Assembly: GCF_900090285.1 (NCBI RefSeq)
Contig: NZ_LT607754.1
Span: forward strand, 6,350,001 to 6,414,000
Origin: Micromonospora inositola
GTDB lineage: Bacteria; Actinomycetota; Actinomycetes; Mycobacteriales; Micromonosporaceae
Length of the DNA stretch: 64,000 nt
Direction of reading: 5' to 3'
Below the pieces are notes generated by a model. The model was given only the letters and a program-made list of their open reading frames with translations. It did not search any database and had not been told where the DNA came from. Below are positions 18,206 through 27,220 of this stretch, piece by piece. A program made the position numbers and the translations under genes. How positions within the stretch are numbered: position 1 is the stretch's first letter; each line of letters begins with the position of its first letter.

Positions 18206-19150
18206 ATGTGTTACGGATACGACGGAGAGGCCGCGCTGCGGCGGTCCGTCATTGACCGACGGAGCCTGCTGCGCGGTTCACTGGCGGCGCTCGCCGGTGT
18301 CGGCCTGGCGTCGGGGATCGGCGCGACGGCCGCGTCGGCCACCACCCGCACAACCGGGCGGCACCACGTGCCCCCGGGCCTCATCAGCATCCAGCTGTGG
18401 ACGGTACGCGACGCGCTGTGGGGTTCGCCGGGGTACGACGCCACCCTCGCCCACCTCGCCAAGATCGGCTACCCGAAGGTGGAGCTGGCGCTCGGCTACT
18501 TCGGGCGTACCGCTGCCCAGCTGCGCCAGTTCCTGGACGGCATCGGCATCAAGGCCAGCTCCAGCCACGACGGGATCAGCGGTGACGCCGCCGGCCTGGA
18601 ACAGAAGATCCAGAACGCGATCACCCTGGGCCAGTCGTTCATGGTGGTGCCATACCTGAACTCCGACCGCGAGGACGACTGGAAGCGCTGGGCGGAACAG
18701 ATGAACGTCGAGGCCGCCGCGGCGGCCGCGGCCGGCCTGCGCTACGGCTACCACAACCACGCCCACGAGTTCACCATCGACCTCGGAGGTGGCCGGCGCC
18801 CCTGGGACGTGCTGACCGAGGAGCTCGATCCCGGGCTCGTACACCTGGAGGTCGACATCTACTGGGCCGTCACCGGCGGCATCAACTCAGGCGATGGAGT
18901 GGCGGACCCGGAGGGCTTCACGCTGGACGTCATCCGCTCCGCGCCGCAGCGTGTCCTGCAGTACCACGTCAAGGACCGGCACGAGTCCGACGGCGACATG
19001 GCCGACCTGGGCACCGGGATGATCGATTTTGCCCGGATCTTCCGGGAGCACTCGGTGCAGGAGTACATCGTCGAAAACGACACCCCCGATGTGACACCGC
19101 AGCAGACGGCCGAGGTCGGCTACCGCTACCTGCGCAACCTGCGGTTCTGA
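18206..19150 (+). CDS. Tat-exported sugar phosphate isomerase/epimerase-like protein
   Basis: 314 residues. Twin-arginine signal (DRRSLLRGSLAALAGVGLAS, residues 17-36) followed by a TIM barrel of the AP-endonuclease-2 family: ISIQLWTVRDAL, GYPKVELALG, YHNHAHEF (metal-binding histidines), HLEVDIYWAV, VLQYHVKDRH, YIVEND. Relatives include xylose-isomerase-like and hydroxypyruvate-isomerase-like proteins and 3-keto-sugar enzymes. It starts 21 bases after the dehydrogenase stop behind AAGAGGGAG, so it is in the same transcript. An exported member suggests it works on free rather than phosphorylated sugar. Confidence 0.92.
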   Translation: MCYGYDGEAALRRSVIDRRSLLRGSLAALAGVGLASGIGATAASATTRTTGRHHVPPGLISIQLWTVRDALWGSPGYDATLAHLAKIGYPKVELALGYFGRTAAQLRQFLDGIGIKASSSHDGISGDAAGLEQKIQNAITLGQSFMVVPYLNSDREDDWKRWAEQMNVEAAAAAAAGLRYGYHNHAHEFTIDLGGGRRPWDVLTEELDPGLVHLEVDIYWAVTGGINSGDGVADPEGFTLDVIRSAPQRVLQYHVKDRHESDGDMADLGTGMIDFARIFREHSVQEYIVENDTPDVTPQQTAEVGYRYLRNLRF

Positions 19151-19323
19151 GGAACCCCGGTCAGGGGTGCTGACGGACACCAGGGTCGGCGTCTGGTTCG
19201 TGGGAGCTCGCGGCTCGGTCGCCACGACCGCCGTCCCGACTGCAGACATGCCAGAACTGCCGGCCCTGGTGTTCGCCAGCGCATCGCCCAGCAGCAAGCA
19301 GCCCGAAGTCAGGAGGAGGAGTC

Positions 19324-20436
19324 ATGAGGAGACCATCGGCGCTCAGCGTCGCCGTCGCGGTCGGGCTCGCGTTGGCCGGACTCTCCGCACCGGCAACGGC
19401 CGTCGCGGCGACCGACTCGGCGACGACCACTGGTGTCGCCGCCCTCGCACTCGTCCATGCCTCCGACGGCGCGTACGTGGCCAAGGAGACGACCGTCGGG
19501 CCGCGCCTGGTCGATCTCACGATCCAGTCGCCAGCACTCGACCGAGCCGCCAACGTACGCCTGCTGACGCCGGACGGGTGGGAGCAGCGGGCTCCCGGGG
19601 ACCGGTGGCCCGTGCTCTACCTGCTGCACGGCTGCTGCGACTCGTACGTCAGCTGGACCCGCTCGACCGACGTCGCGACCATCCCCGAACTCCGGGACGT
19701 CCTGGTCGTCATGCCGGAGGCCGGTGCCGCCGGCTGGTACAGCGACTGGTGGAACGGCGGCCAGGGCGGTGCCCCGGCGTGGGAGACGTTCCACTTGAGC
19801 GAGGTGCGCCAGATCATCGAGCGGGGGTACGGCGCAGGCCCGAAGCGCGTGGTGGCCGGCCTCTCGATGGGCGGCTTCGGGGCGATGTCGTACGCCGCCC
19901 GCAACCCGGGCATGTTCCGGGCGGCGGCCTCCTTCAGCGGGGTCGTGCATCCGTTGCGGGACCCGTCGTACTGGTTGCCGTTCTTCGGGCGCACCGGGCT
20001 GGACCCGTACGCGCTGTGGGGCGACCCGGTGGCGCAGCAGGACATCTGGGAAGCCCACGACCCGCACTACCTGGCGAAGCAACTTCGACACACTGCGCTT
20101 TTCGTGGCCAGCGGCGACGGCACCCCCGGCGGGCCGTTCGACCCGCCGGGGCGCACCAACAGCCTGGAGGCGCTCATCTATCAGGAAAACGTCGACTTCG
20201 TCGATCAACTGCGCGATGTGGGCGTCTCCGTCGCGACCGACTTCTACGGCCCCGGCACCCACAGCTGGCCGTACTGGCAGCGGGAACTGCACCGGGCGCT
20301 GCCGATGCTTCTCCACGCGCTCGAGACGGGGCGCGGTGTGGCTACCCACTCCCTCGATGAGGCCGTTCAGCGCACTTCGCTGCTCCCAATCTGCTCCCCC
20401 GGTCAGTCGCCGGCCAGCCACTTGCTCGGCAGATGA
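19324..20436 (+). CDS. secreted esterase, antigen-85/esterase-D type
   Basis: 370 residues. Signal peptide to about residue 29. Alpha/beta hydrolase with oxyanion/lid region PVLYLLHGCCDSY (96-108), nucleophile elbow GLSMGGFGAMSY with S181 and late histidine in GPGTHSWPYWQREL. Resembles carbohydrate acetyl/feruloyl esterases and mycolyltransferase-like proteins. ATG 19324 follows AGGAGGAG; 173 bp separate it from the isomerase-like gene. Context suggests removal of acyl groups from plant or microbial glycans. Confidence 0.9.
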   Translation: MRRPSALSVAVAVGLALAGLSAPATAVAATDSATTTGVAALALVHASDGAYVAKETTVGPRLVDLTIQSPALDRAANVRLLTPDGWEQRAPGDRWPVLYLLHGCCDSYVSWTRSTDVATIPELRDVLVVMPEAGAAGWYSDWWNGGQGGAPAWETFHLSEVRQIIERGYGAGPKRVVAGLSMGGFGAMSYAARNPGMFRAAASFSGVVHPLRDPSYWLPFFGRTGLDPYALWGDPVAQQDIWEAHDPHYLAKQLRHTALFVASGDGTPGGPFDPPGRTNSLEALIYQENVDFVDQLRDVGVSVATDFYGPGTHSWPYWQRELHRALPMLLHALETGRGVATHSLDEAVQRTSLLPICSPGQSPASHLLGR

Positions 20437-20443
20437 CGACGCC

Positions 20444-20483
20444 GGCCGGGCCACGGTGGTCGGATCCTGTCGGGGGCCCGGCC
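20444..20483 (+). terminator. terminator after the esterase gene
   Basis: GGCCGGGCC (20444-20452) and GGCCCGGCC (20475-20483) form a perfect 9-bp stem with a 22-base loop, beginning eight bases after the esterase stop. Confidence 0.55.
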
Positions 20484-20657
20484 TACCATGTACGGCATAA
20501 CCAAGATGCTGAAACGGGTGTCCTCTGCTGAGCCGGGAGACGGGCACCCCCCGACCACTCGCGTACCAGCGTCCACCCCCATGCTGGAGGTGATCGACAT
20601 GCCAGACAGGCGTTAGTCCCGCGCACGGTGCGCGGGCGGCCGGAAGGCGGTCGTCAC

Positions 20658-20996
20658 ATGGCCCGTACCGACATTCACCGACCGGAGCGAGTGCAGCAGC
20701 GAGACCCGCTGGTTCGTCACTGGTTTACTGACACCCACGAGCACGGCTCCGGCCCCTGCGACCTTGACGAGTTCCTCGCCTCGCCCGGGTGGAACCGGAC
20801 CCGCTGCTACCGACAGCCGTCGGCCCAGGCTCCGAACCTGTGCGGGTGCCAGCTTTGCACCTTTCAGTCGCACCGGAAGTTGGCCCGCCGGCAGGAGCGC
20901 GTCGCCTGGCATGCGATCCGTCGGCAGATCCTCGCCGAGCACCGCGGCGGCGAGCGCGACATCGACGTCCCCCCGATCCGCGGAAAGGCCTGGTAG
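20658..20996 (+). CDS. conserved-looking hypothetical protein with Cys motif
   Basis: 112 residues, soluble and basic, with many Arg and His. Contains CGCQLCTFQSHR (from residue 63), a C-x-C-x-x-C arrangement that could bind metal, and a hydrophilic C-terminus ending PIRGKAW. Start ATG 20658 lies behind GGAAGG. Codon use is normal for the window. No family recognised and no operon partner. Confidence 0.65.
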   Translation: MARTDIHRPERVQQRDPLVRHWFTDTHEHGSGPCDLDEFLASPGWNRTRCYRQPSAQAPNLCGCQLCTFQSHRKLARRQERVAWHAIRRQILAEHRGGERDIDVPPIRGKAW

Positions 20997-21146
20997 ACCG
21001 CCGGTCGCCCCCAACACCAAGATCGGCGTATCGACCATCGAATGCAGCCCTCCGGCCGTTGCAGCCACAGCGGAACAGCACCGGGCGTCGCGCTCCTCGG
21101 CGCCGGACCGGACGGTGACGTCGACGTACGGCTTAGGGTGGGCGGC

Positions 21147-22394
21147 ATGGCAAGCCCTGCCCCCTCCGCCGACGGCTCCGCGGCCCAGAATCCGCTCACC
21201 CTGCTCACGCTGGACGAACTCCGGCAGCGCACCAGCGTGAAATGGCGCATGCACCCGCCCGACGTGCTCCCCCTCTGGGTCGCGGAGCTGGACGTACCCC
21301 TCGCTCCAGCCGTGGCCGACGCGCTCCGCCGCGCGATCGACCTCGGTGACACCGGTTACGCGCACGGTACGGCGTACGCCGAAGCGCTCGGCGACTTCGC
21401 CGCCCGGCGCTGGGGCTGGCACAACTTCCGCGTCGACCACACTGCGGTCGTACCCGACGTGATGATGGGCATCGTCGAGGCTCTCCGGCTCGTGACCGAC
21501 CCCGGAGACGCGGTGGTGGTCTGCTCCCCCGTGTACCCGCCCTTTTACGCCTTCGTCACCCACGCCGGCCGGCAGGTGATCGAGGCCCCACTCGGACCCG
21601 ACCTGCGGATGGACCGCGCCGCTCTCGACGAGGCCTTCCGCCGGGCCCGGGCCTGCGGCCGCCGGCCGGCGTTCCTGCTGTGCAACCCGCACAACCCGAC
21701 CGGCGTCGTCCACCGCCGCGATGAGCTCGAGGCCGTCGCCGCACTGGCCGACCGGCACGGCCTGCGAGTGATCTCCGACGAGATCCACGCCCCCCTCGCG
21801 CTCCCCGGGACGCACTTCACCCCGTACCTCACGGTGGCTGGCGCCGAGAACGCGTTCGCCCTGATCTCCGCCTCGAAGGCGTGGAACCTCGCCGGTCTCA
21901 AGGCGGCGCTCGCGGTCGCCGGGCCGCAGGCCGCCGCCGACCTCAACCGCATGCCGGAAGAGGTCAGCCACGGGCCCAGCCACCTGGGCGTCATCGCGCA
22001 CACCGCCGCGTTCCGCGCCGGCGGGCCGTGGCTCGACCTCCTCCTCGCCGGCCTCGACGCCAACCGCACGCTTCTGGCGACGCTGCTGGCGAAGCACCTC
22101 CCGTCCGTGACGTACCACCGCCCCGAGGGCACCTACCTCGCCTGGCTGGACTGCACCGGGCTGGGCATCGCCACAGCGCAGCCGGACGGCGAACCCGGCG
22201 TGGCCAGCGAGGTCGCCGGACCCGCGAAGATGTTCCTCGACCGCGCGCGGGTCGCCCTCAGCTCCGGGCACGTGTTCGGCACCGGCGGGGCAGGCTTCGT
22301 ACGACTCAACTTCGCCACCTCACCCGCGATCCTCACCGACGCCGTCACCCGCATGGGCCGGGCAGTCGACGCACACCACCCGTCTGCGGGCTGA
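21147..22394 (+). CDS. MalY/PatB-type aminotransferase (cystathionine beta-lyase-like)
   Basis: 415 residues. Class I/II PLP enzyme of the PatB/MalY branch: [29 protein letters not shown] (MalY signature), [21 protein letters not shown] and the PLP lysine in [10 protein letters not shown] (K244). This branch cleaves C-S bonds of cystathionine or cysteine conjugates. ATG 21147 is preferred over an upstream start 35 codons earlier because homology begins just after it. A D-amino-acid oxidase follows 210 bp downstream; no shared operon is evident. Confidence 0.93.
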   Translation: MASPAPSADGSAAQNPLTLLTLDELRQRTSVKWRMHPPDVLPLWVAELDVPLAPAVADALRRAIDLGDTGYAHGTAYAEALGDFAARRWGWHNFRVDHTAVVPDVMMGIVEALRLVTDPGDAVVVCSPVYPPFYAFVTHAGRQVIEAPLGPDLRMDRAALDEAFRRARACGRRPAFLLCNPHNPTGVVHRRDELEAVAALADRHGLRVISDEIHAPLALPGTHFTPYLTVAGAENAFALISASKAWNLAGLKAALAVAGPQAAADLNRMPEEVSHGPSHLGVIAHTAAFRAGGPWLDLLLAGLDANRTLLATLLAKHLPSVTYHRPEGTYLAWLDCTGLGIATAQPDGEPGVASEVAGPAKMFLDRARVALSSGHVFGTGGAGFVRLNFATSPAILTDAVTRMGRAVDAHHPSAG

Positions 22395-22604
22395 GCCCTC
22401 GGTCCCAGGCGCCGTGCCTCCACGACCCGACGCTGGATCGACCAGCCGCCGGGTCGGGCGTACGGACGTCAGCTGATGGGCACCGAGTAGGAGGTGGTGT
22501 TGATCTGCCCGCTTCCTCGAGCAAATCTGAGGCGCCGCGGATGCGCGCTCTGCGCATGCGTCCGTTACGCGTAAGGGCACTCCGATGTGGTGTGATCTCA
22601 AGGC

Positions 22605-23549
22605 ATGAAGGTCAGGGTCGTCGGCGCCGGTGTTGTGGGCTTGACCAGTGCACTCCGTCTGGCGCAAACCGGTCATGAGGTCGAGGTAGTTGCCGCGAAG
22701 ATGGGGAATGGCACCACATCGTCGGTCGCCGCCGCACTTTGGTATCCCTACCGCGCATACCCAGAGGTGGACGTAACCCGATGGTCGGCGACCACCTACG
22801 AGGTGCTGTGTGACCTGACCTCCGATCCGTCCGCCGGCGTTCGGATGCGCCTCGGGCAGGAGTTGTTCCGCCAGCACACCTCCGACCCGTGGTGGCGGGA
22901 AGCGGTTCCCGAGCTGGGTCGGGTTGCTGTCGAGCGACTGCCGACCGGCTACGTCGACGGTTACGAACTGAGCGTTCCGGTGGTGGACATGGCGATGCAC
23001 CTGCCATGGCTGCTCGGTCAGTTGGAAACGGCGGGGGTCGCCGTCCGGACCCGGCACGTGGATCATCTAGCCGAGGCCTTCGAGGACGTGGACGCCGTGG
23101 TGAACTGCACGGGGCTGGGATCCAGGGAGTTGATCGACGACGAGACCCTCACACCGGTGCGGGGACAGGTGATCGTCGTCGCACAGTTCGGCCTGACCGA
23201 ATGGCAACTCGATCAAAACGATCCCGAACACCTGATCTACGTCGTACCCAGGAGTGACACGGTGCTGCTCGGCGGCACCGCGGAGGAGGGCGACGAGGAT
23301 CTGAACGTCAGGCCGGAAACGGCCGCGGACATGCTGAAACGGTGCATCGAGCTCGTACCCGCGCTCGACAAGGCCCGCATCCTCAGCCACCGCGTGGGCC
23401 TACGTCCCGGGCGCCCGACCGTGCGGCTGGAAACCGAGTTCATCGACCGCGGCCCGGTCGTGCATTGCTATGGCCACGGTGGCGCCGGAGTCACGCTGTC
23501 CTACGGCTGCGCCGAGGACGTCGCCCTACTCGTGTCGGGACTGTCGTGA
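22605..23549 (+). CDS. D-amino-acid oxidase (FAD)
   Basis: 314 residues. FAD-binding Rossmann start VRVVGAGVVGLTSALRLA (GxGxxG at 7-12), then TSSVAAALWYPYRAYP near the flavin, VNCTGLGSREL, LTPVRGQVIVV, HLIYVVPRSDTVLLGGT (active-site Tyr region) and the C-terminal signature CYGHGGAGVTLSYGCA. These match DAO-family enzymes that deaminate D-amino acids to 2-oxo acids, H2O2 and ammonia. Length matches bacterial DAOs. Monocistronic, start behind a weak AAGG. Confidence 0.95.
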   Translation: MKVRVVGAGVVGLTSALRLAQTGHEVEVVAAKMGNGTTSSVAAALWYPYRAYPEVDVTRWSATTYEVLCDLTSDPSAGVRMRLGQELFRQHTSDPWWREAVPELGRVAVERLPTGYVDGYELSVPVVDMAMHLPWLLGQLETAGVAVRTRHVDHLAEAFEDVDAVVNCTGLGSRELIDDETLTPVRGQVIVVAQFGLTEWQLDQNDPEHLIYVVPRSDTVLLGGTAEEGDEDLNVRPETAADMLKRCIELVPALDKARILSHRVGLRPGRPTVRLETEFIDRGPVVHCYGHGGAGVTLSYGCAEDVALLVSGLS

Positions 23550-23874
23550 CACGACCTTGGCCTTGGTAGGGCAACTCACGACCGACATTGTGGGGTGTGC
23601 CATTGCTACCGACTACTTCCTCACTCCACTCGATGAGATCTCGGCCGGTGGCACGTGGAACACGTTCGTCGGCAGGGTCTGGTGTTCGCTGCCCAACCAC
23701 TCGTGACCGACCGTGGCCCTCGGTCGGCGGCAAGAACGTGTGTCCGATCGAGCGAGATGCCAGCGCGAGGGTCGGTCCGAACGGCTCCAGGGGAGTCATC
23801 GCCCCGACCAAGCTGAATCTGCATGAGTCGAGACTACGGAGCGTCGGCAGGGCCACTCGTACGTTGAAAGGTGC
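23550..23874. other. intergenic, nothing recognised
   Basis: About 320 bases between the oxidase and the membrane protein gene. No gene, strong hairpin or promoter motif stands out. Confidence 0.4.
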
Positions 23875-24483
23875 ATGGACGACGGAGAACGCGAGCAGGC
23901 GCTGCTCACCGCCCTGACCACCGAGCATTTCGTGCTTCAGACCTCGCGCAGCGCGACCGTCACCGAGTCGGTGGGCCGGGCGACCGTCTTCCTGTCCATG
24001 CTCTCTGCCGCGCTGATCGGGCTCGGTTTCGTCGCCAGCAACGCCGCGCTCGTCCGGCCGTACCTCGGGGCGGTGCTGCCGACGCTGGTGATCACCGGAC
24101 TGCTCACATTCCTGCGGCTGGTGCAGAACATGGTGGAGAACGAGCTGGATCTCGCGCGGATCCAGCGCATCCGGGCGTACTACCACCGCCGGCTGGCCGG
24201 CGAGCACGACTTCTTCGCCGACGCGGTGCAGGGCGAGGGCATCATGCGGGCGACCTGGGCGGCGGTCGGTAACGCGCCCCGGCGGGCGCAGCTGTTGCTG
24301 ACTACGGCGGCGATGGTGGGCGCGGTGAACGCGCTGCTGGTGGGGCTCGCGGTCACGCTGCTGGCCGGGCTCGCGGGGCTGTCGTCCGGGTTCGCGATCG
24401 GCGTCGGCACCGTCTTGGCTCTGCTGGCCTTCGCCGCCCAGGTCGCCTACATCAACCGCGTGTCGATCTCCCAGCCCGGGTAG
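23875..24483 (+). CDS. membrane protein, unknown function
   Basis: 202 residues. Soluble N-terminus (EQALLTALTTEHFVLQTSRSATVTES), then about four membrane segments in two hairpins (roughly 33-56, 63-82, 140-162, 167-192) separated by a charged amphipathic middle (NELDLARIQRIRAYYHRRLAGE). The arrangement suggests a small integral protein with a cytoplasmic middle domain. ATG 23875 lies behind GAAAGGTGC. No operon partner. Confidence 0.8.
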   Translation: MDDGEREQALLTALTTEHFVLQTSRSATVTESVGRATVFLSMLSAALIGLGFVASNAALVRPYLGAVLPTLVITGLLTFLRLVQNMVENELDLARIQRIRAYYHRRLAGEHDFFADAVQGEGIMRATWAAVGNAPRRAQLLLTTAAMVGAVNALLVGLAVTLLAGLAGLSSGFAIGVGTVLALLAFAAQVAYINRVSISQPG

Positions 24484-24894
24484 GGCCATCCTCGTCCTCC
24501 AAGCCGCCGAAGACGTCCGCTACCCACGATGAAGATGGCACAGTTCCGGCATACGGGTGTCGGCTCGTCCGTCGCCCACCAGGTCAGCCGCCCCCTCGAT
24601 TGTCAGGTCTGGGCGCGTCGTACCGCCGGGTCCGTCCGCGTCCGCGACCTTTGGACGAGTGTCCGCGCGCAGCCGCTGGCCGCTGTCGTCGTCCGGGCTC
24701 GTTGCTGTCACCGTTGCTGTCGGCAGCCACCCACGCATTGATCGGCGTCCGGCGAAGGCCGGCCCGCGTGGCAGACCTGGAGCCTTGACAGGCCTCCGGC
24801 CTACCGCGACGTCTGGCTCTACAGGGACGGTGATCGCTACTGGGCACGGCCGCGAGAAGGCGGCGCCGAAGTCGGCCGCTAACCCACTCGGCAG
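24484..24894. other. intergenic, nothing recognised
   Basis: About 400 bases between convergent genes. No protein-like frame or strong hairpin was found. Confidence 0.4.
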
Positions 24895-25080
24895 CTACTT
24901 CTCCGGGGTGCCCGGACCAACCTCGCCGCGCTTCAAGTGCTCGGCGTTGCGGTCGGCTTCGCTGTGTGCGTGCGCAGCCGCGGTGCCCGGGTCGGTGGTT
25001 CGGCGTCCCTCTGCGTCCTGATACACCTCGCCGCTCTCGAGCGCTTGCTCCTCCTGCCGCCGACTCTCGGGTGTGGTCAT
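24895..25080 (-). CDS. small acidic hydrophilic protein
   Basis: 61 residues beginning MTTPESRRQEEQALESGEVY and ending KRGEVGPGTPEK, with no hydrophobic stretch; probably disordered. ATG 25080 is chosen because the protein-like composition starts there, behind GGGTGGCC. Short proteins of this composition are frequent in Micromonosporaceae. Function unknown. Confidence 0.6.
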   Translation of the reverse strand: MTTPESRRQEEQALESGEVYQDAEGRRTTDPGTAAAHAHSEADRNAEHLKRGEVGPGTPEK

Positions 25081-25529
25081 GGCCACCCAATTACCCTGCA
25101 CTCGCGCCAGCAAACGGCCGCACCGGCGACAACATCAGACTTAAGCGGCAACACCGGCAACAACATCTTGAAGCGGGGCGGTGTGGCTACCAGCAGGCCC
25201 CACTCCTTCATGCCATCAAGCGGACCTTGACGCCTCGTACGGACGCTGGCGCGTCGGGCGGTGGTCTGCTCTGCTTGCCCGGGTCGATGGCAGGCGGGAT
25301 GGCCTACCGCGACCGCGACCACCCACGGGCCGTGACCCGCCGACAGAGCCCCGGCCATCCTGGAGCCGGAGCGGCCCCGCCGGAGGCGCACCAACCGCAA
25401 CCCCGCGACCGCAGCCAGCTCGCCGACGTGGCCGGCGTTGCACTCCCCTGCGCCGCGGGTCTTGGCGCGCGGCCCGGCCGGCTGCCGACCCACCACACCA
25501 CACTCAAAACCTTCAAGGTACCTGCGGCA
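25081..25529. other. degenerate DNA upstream of broken aldo/keto reductase
   Basis: No gene supported. It stands where the first 90 or so residues of the aldo/keto reductase should be encoded, but no frame here resembles them. Confidence 0.4.
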
Positions 25530-26069
25530 GAGCGCGCACATGAGCGCCCGTCGACTCGGTGTCGAGCAGATCGACCTGTACTACCTACACAGCGGCAGGG
25601 CCACCGACGCTCCGTTCGAGGACCAGGTCGCCACCCTGGCCGACCTGCGTGAGCAGGGGTTGATCCGCCAAATTGGCCTCTCCAACGTCTCGGTCGAGCA
25701 GTTTCGTACCGCGCAGAGCATCGTCGACATCGCCGCGGTCTCCGCGCTCTACAATGTCAGTAACCGGGTCGGAGGGGCGTTGCTCGAAGCCGCCGAGGCG
25801 TCAGGCGCGGTGTTGCCTGGCACCCGGTGAGCCTCGCTGACGGCGGGGACCCGGCACGTATCACCGAGGCCCTCGCGCCCATCGCTCAGCGGCACGATGC
25901 CACCGTGCACCAGGTCGCCCTCGCGTGGCAGTTGCGCTGCTCGCCAGTCACCATGCCCATCCCGGGGACGACAAGCCTCACCCACCTGAAGGAGAACCTG
26001 GCCGCCGAGGCGATCCAGCTCACGCCCGAAGAGGTGCAAGCAATCACCGCACTCGTCCCGGAGAGCTGA
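25530..26069 (+). pseudogene. aldo/keto reductase, N-terminus lost and frameshifted
   Basis: Two frames together encode the C-terminal two thirds of an NADPH-dependent aldo/keto reductase. Frame 1: RLGVEQIDLYYLHSGRATDA, LREQGLIRQIGLSNVSVEQF, ALYNVSNRVGGALLEAAEAS, ending at a stop at 25828-25830. The GTG frame from 25827 continues with SLADGGDPARITEALAPIA, VALAWQLRCSPVTMPIPGTT and TPEEVQAITALVPE. A small deletion around 25815 broke the frame. The catalytic Asp/Tyr/Lys part at the N-terminus is absent, so it is inactive. Confidence 0.85.
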
Positions 26070-26291
26070 CGGACACCAGCCGCGCACACCTTGCCGGGAC
26101 GATGAAGCGGGGCGCCCAGGAGCCGGCGGGGAAGGCGAACGAGGCGCACGCCGTCGCGGCAAATCCGGATACTGATCAAGGGGCCAGACTGTGGGCCCGA
26201 CGCGTCTGCGCGGCGGCAGATGTGTGCGCCCCAAGCGCGTCGGCGGTTGTTAAAGTCGACGCCTCAACCGGCGGGAGGGCGGCCGCAGGAC

Positions 26292-27086
26292 ATGCGGGTG
26301 AGGATGACGAGCGCTGCGGCACGGACTGGCCACGCGAACGAGGACTTCACCGGCGCCGTACCGACGGCAGCGGTGCTGATCGACGGCGCCGGCATCTCCG
26401 GCACCGAATCGATCTGCCGGCACGGCGTGGCCTGGTACGCCAGCCGCCTGGGAGGCAGCCTCCTCAGCCTCTTGTCACTCGCGCGGGACCGCAGCCTTTC
26501 GGCGCTGCTCGCCGAGGCCATCGAGCAGGTGACGGACGATCACCGGGACACCTGCGACGTCGCCGACCCCATCAGTCCGTCAGCGACCGTAGCCATCCTG
26601 CGCCTGTCCGACGGCCTCATCGAGCACCTGGTGCTCGGTGACTCGGTCCTCGTGCTCGACAGAGCAGAGGGTGCGCCGCTCGTCGTCTCCGATCCCCGGG
26701 AGGTGATCATCAGCCGGTCGTACCGGTCCGTGCTCGAGGCCGCCGCCGAGGGCAGCGACGAGTACCACCGAGTCCTCCGAGAACTGCGCGCCAACCGGAA
26801 CCAGCCGGGCGGCTTCTGGGTGGCCAAGGACGACCCGCAGGCGGCAGACGAGGCGATCACCGGAAGCTGTCCGATCTCCGAGCTGACCGGTGCCGTCCTG
26901 CTCAGCAATGGGGCCAGCCGCATCGTGGACCGGTTCCGGCTCGCCGACTGGCCAGGGGTCATGGCCGTCCTAGCGTCGAGCGGACCCACCGAAATCATCC
27001 ATCGTGTCCGGCAGGCGGAGGCGCGCCACGCGGTGGCGGCGGACGATGCGACGATCGCACACTGTACCGACCTCGGCGAGGCCTGA
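26292..27086 (+). CDS. PP2C-like phosphatase-fold protein
   Basis: 264 residues. Motifs of PPM serine/threonine phosphatases appear in order: RTGHANEDF (E17, D18), LIDGAGISG (D31, G32), HLVLGDSVLVL (116-118) and a late ADDAT (D251, D252). At the position of the metal-binding motif usually read S/T-D-G the sequence is LLSNGASRI, with N206 in place of Asp, so activity may be altered. Start ATG 26292 has GCAGGA immediately upstream. Monocistronic; substrate unknown. Confidence 0.75.
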   Translation: MRVRMTSAAARTGHANEDFTGAVPTAAVLIDGAGISGTESICRHGVAWYASRLGGSLLSLLSLARDRSLSALLAEAIEQVTDDHRDTCDVADPISPSATVAILRLSDGLIEHLVLGDSVLVLDRAEGAPLVVSDPREVIISRSYRSVLEAAAEGSDEYHRVLRELRANRNQPGGFWVAKDDPQAADEAITGSCPISELTGAVLLSNGASRIVDRFRLADWPGVMAVLASSGPTEIIHRVRQAEARHAVAADDATIAHCTDLGEA

Positions 27087-27220
27087 CCGTCGCCAGCGGA
27101 GCGTGCCCGGCCGCTTGGCATGGCGTGACTTACTGCCGCCGGCCACCCTGGGGCAGCGGTGGACCGCCTAGGTGTCGAGTGTCGTCGCGCATCCTGATCC
27201 GCCGCCTGGCGGATGTTCGG

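Noticed and set aside
20613..22271. 552-codon minus-strand open frame
   Set aside because: Antisense to the aminotransferase, which has clear PLP motifs; the frame has no recognisable domain or SD.
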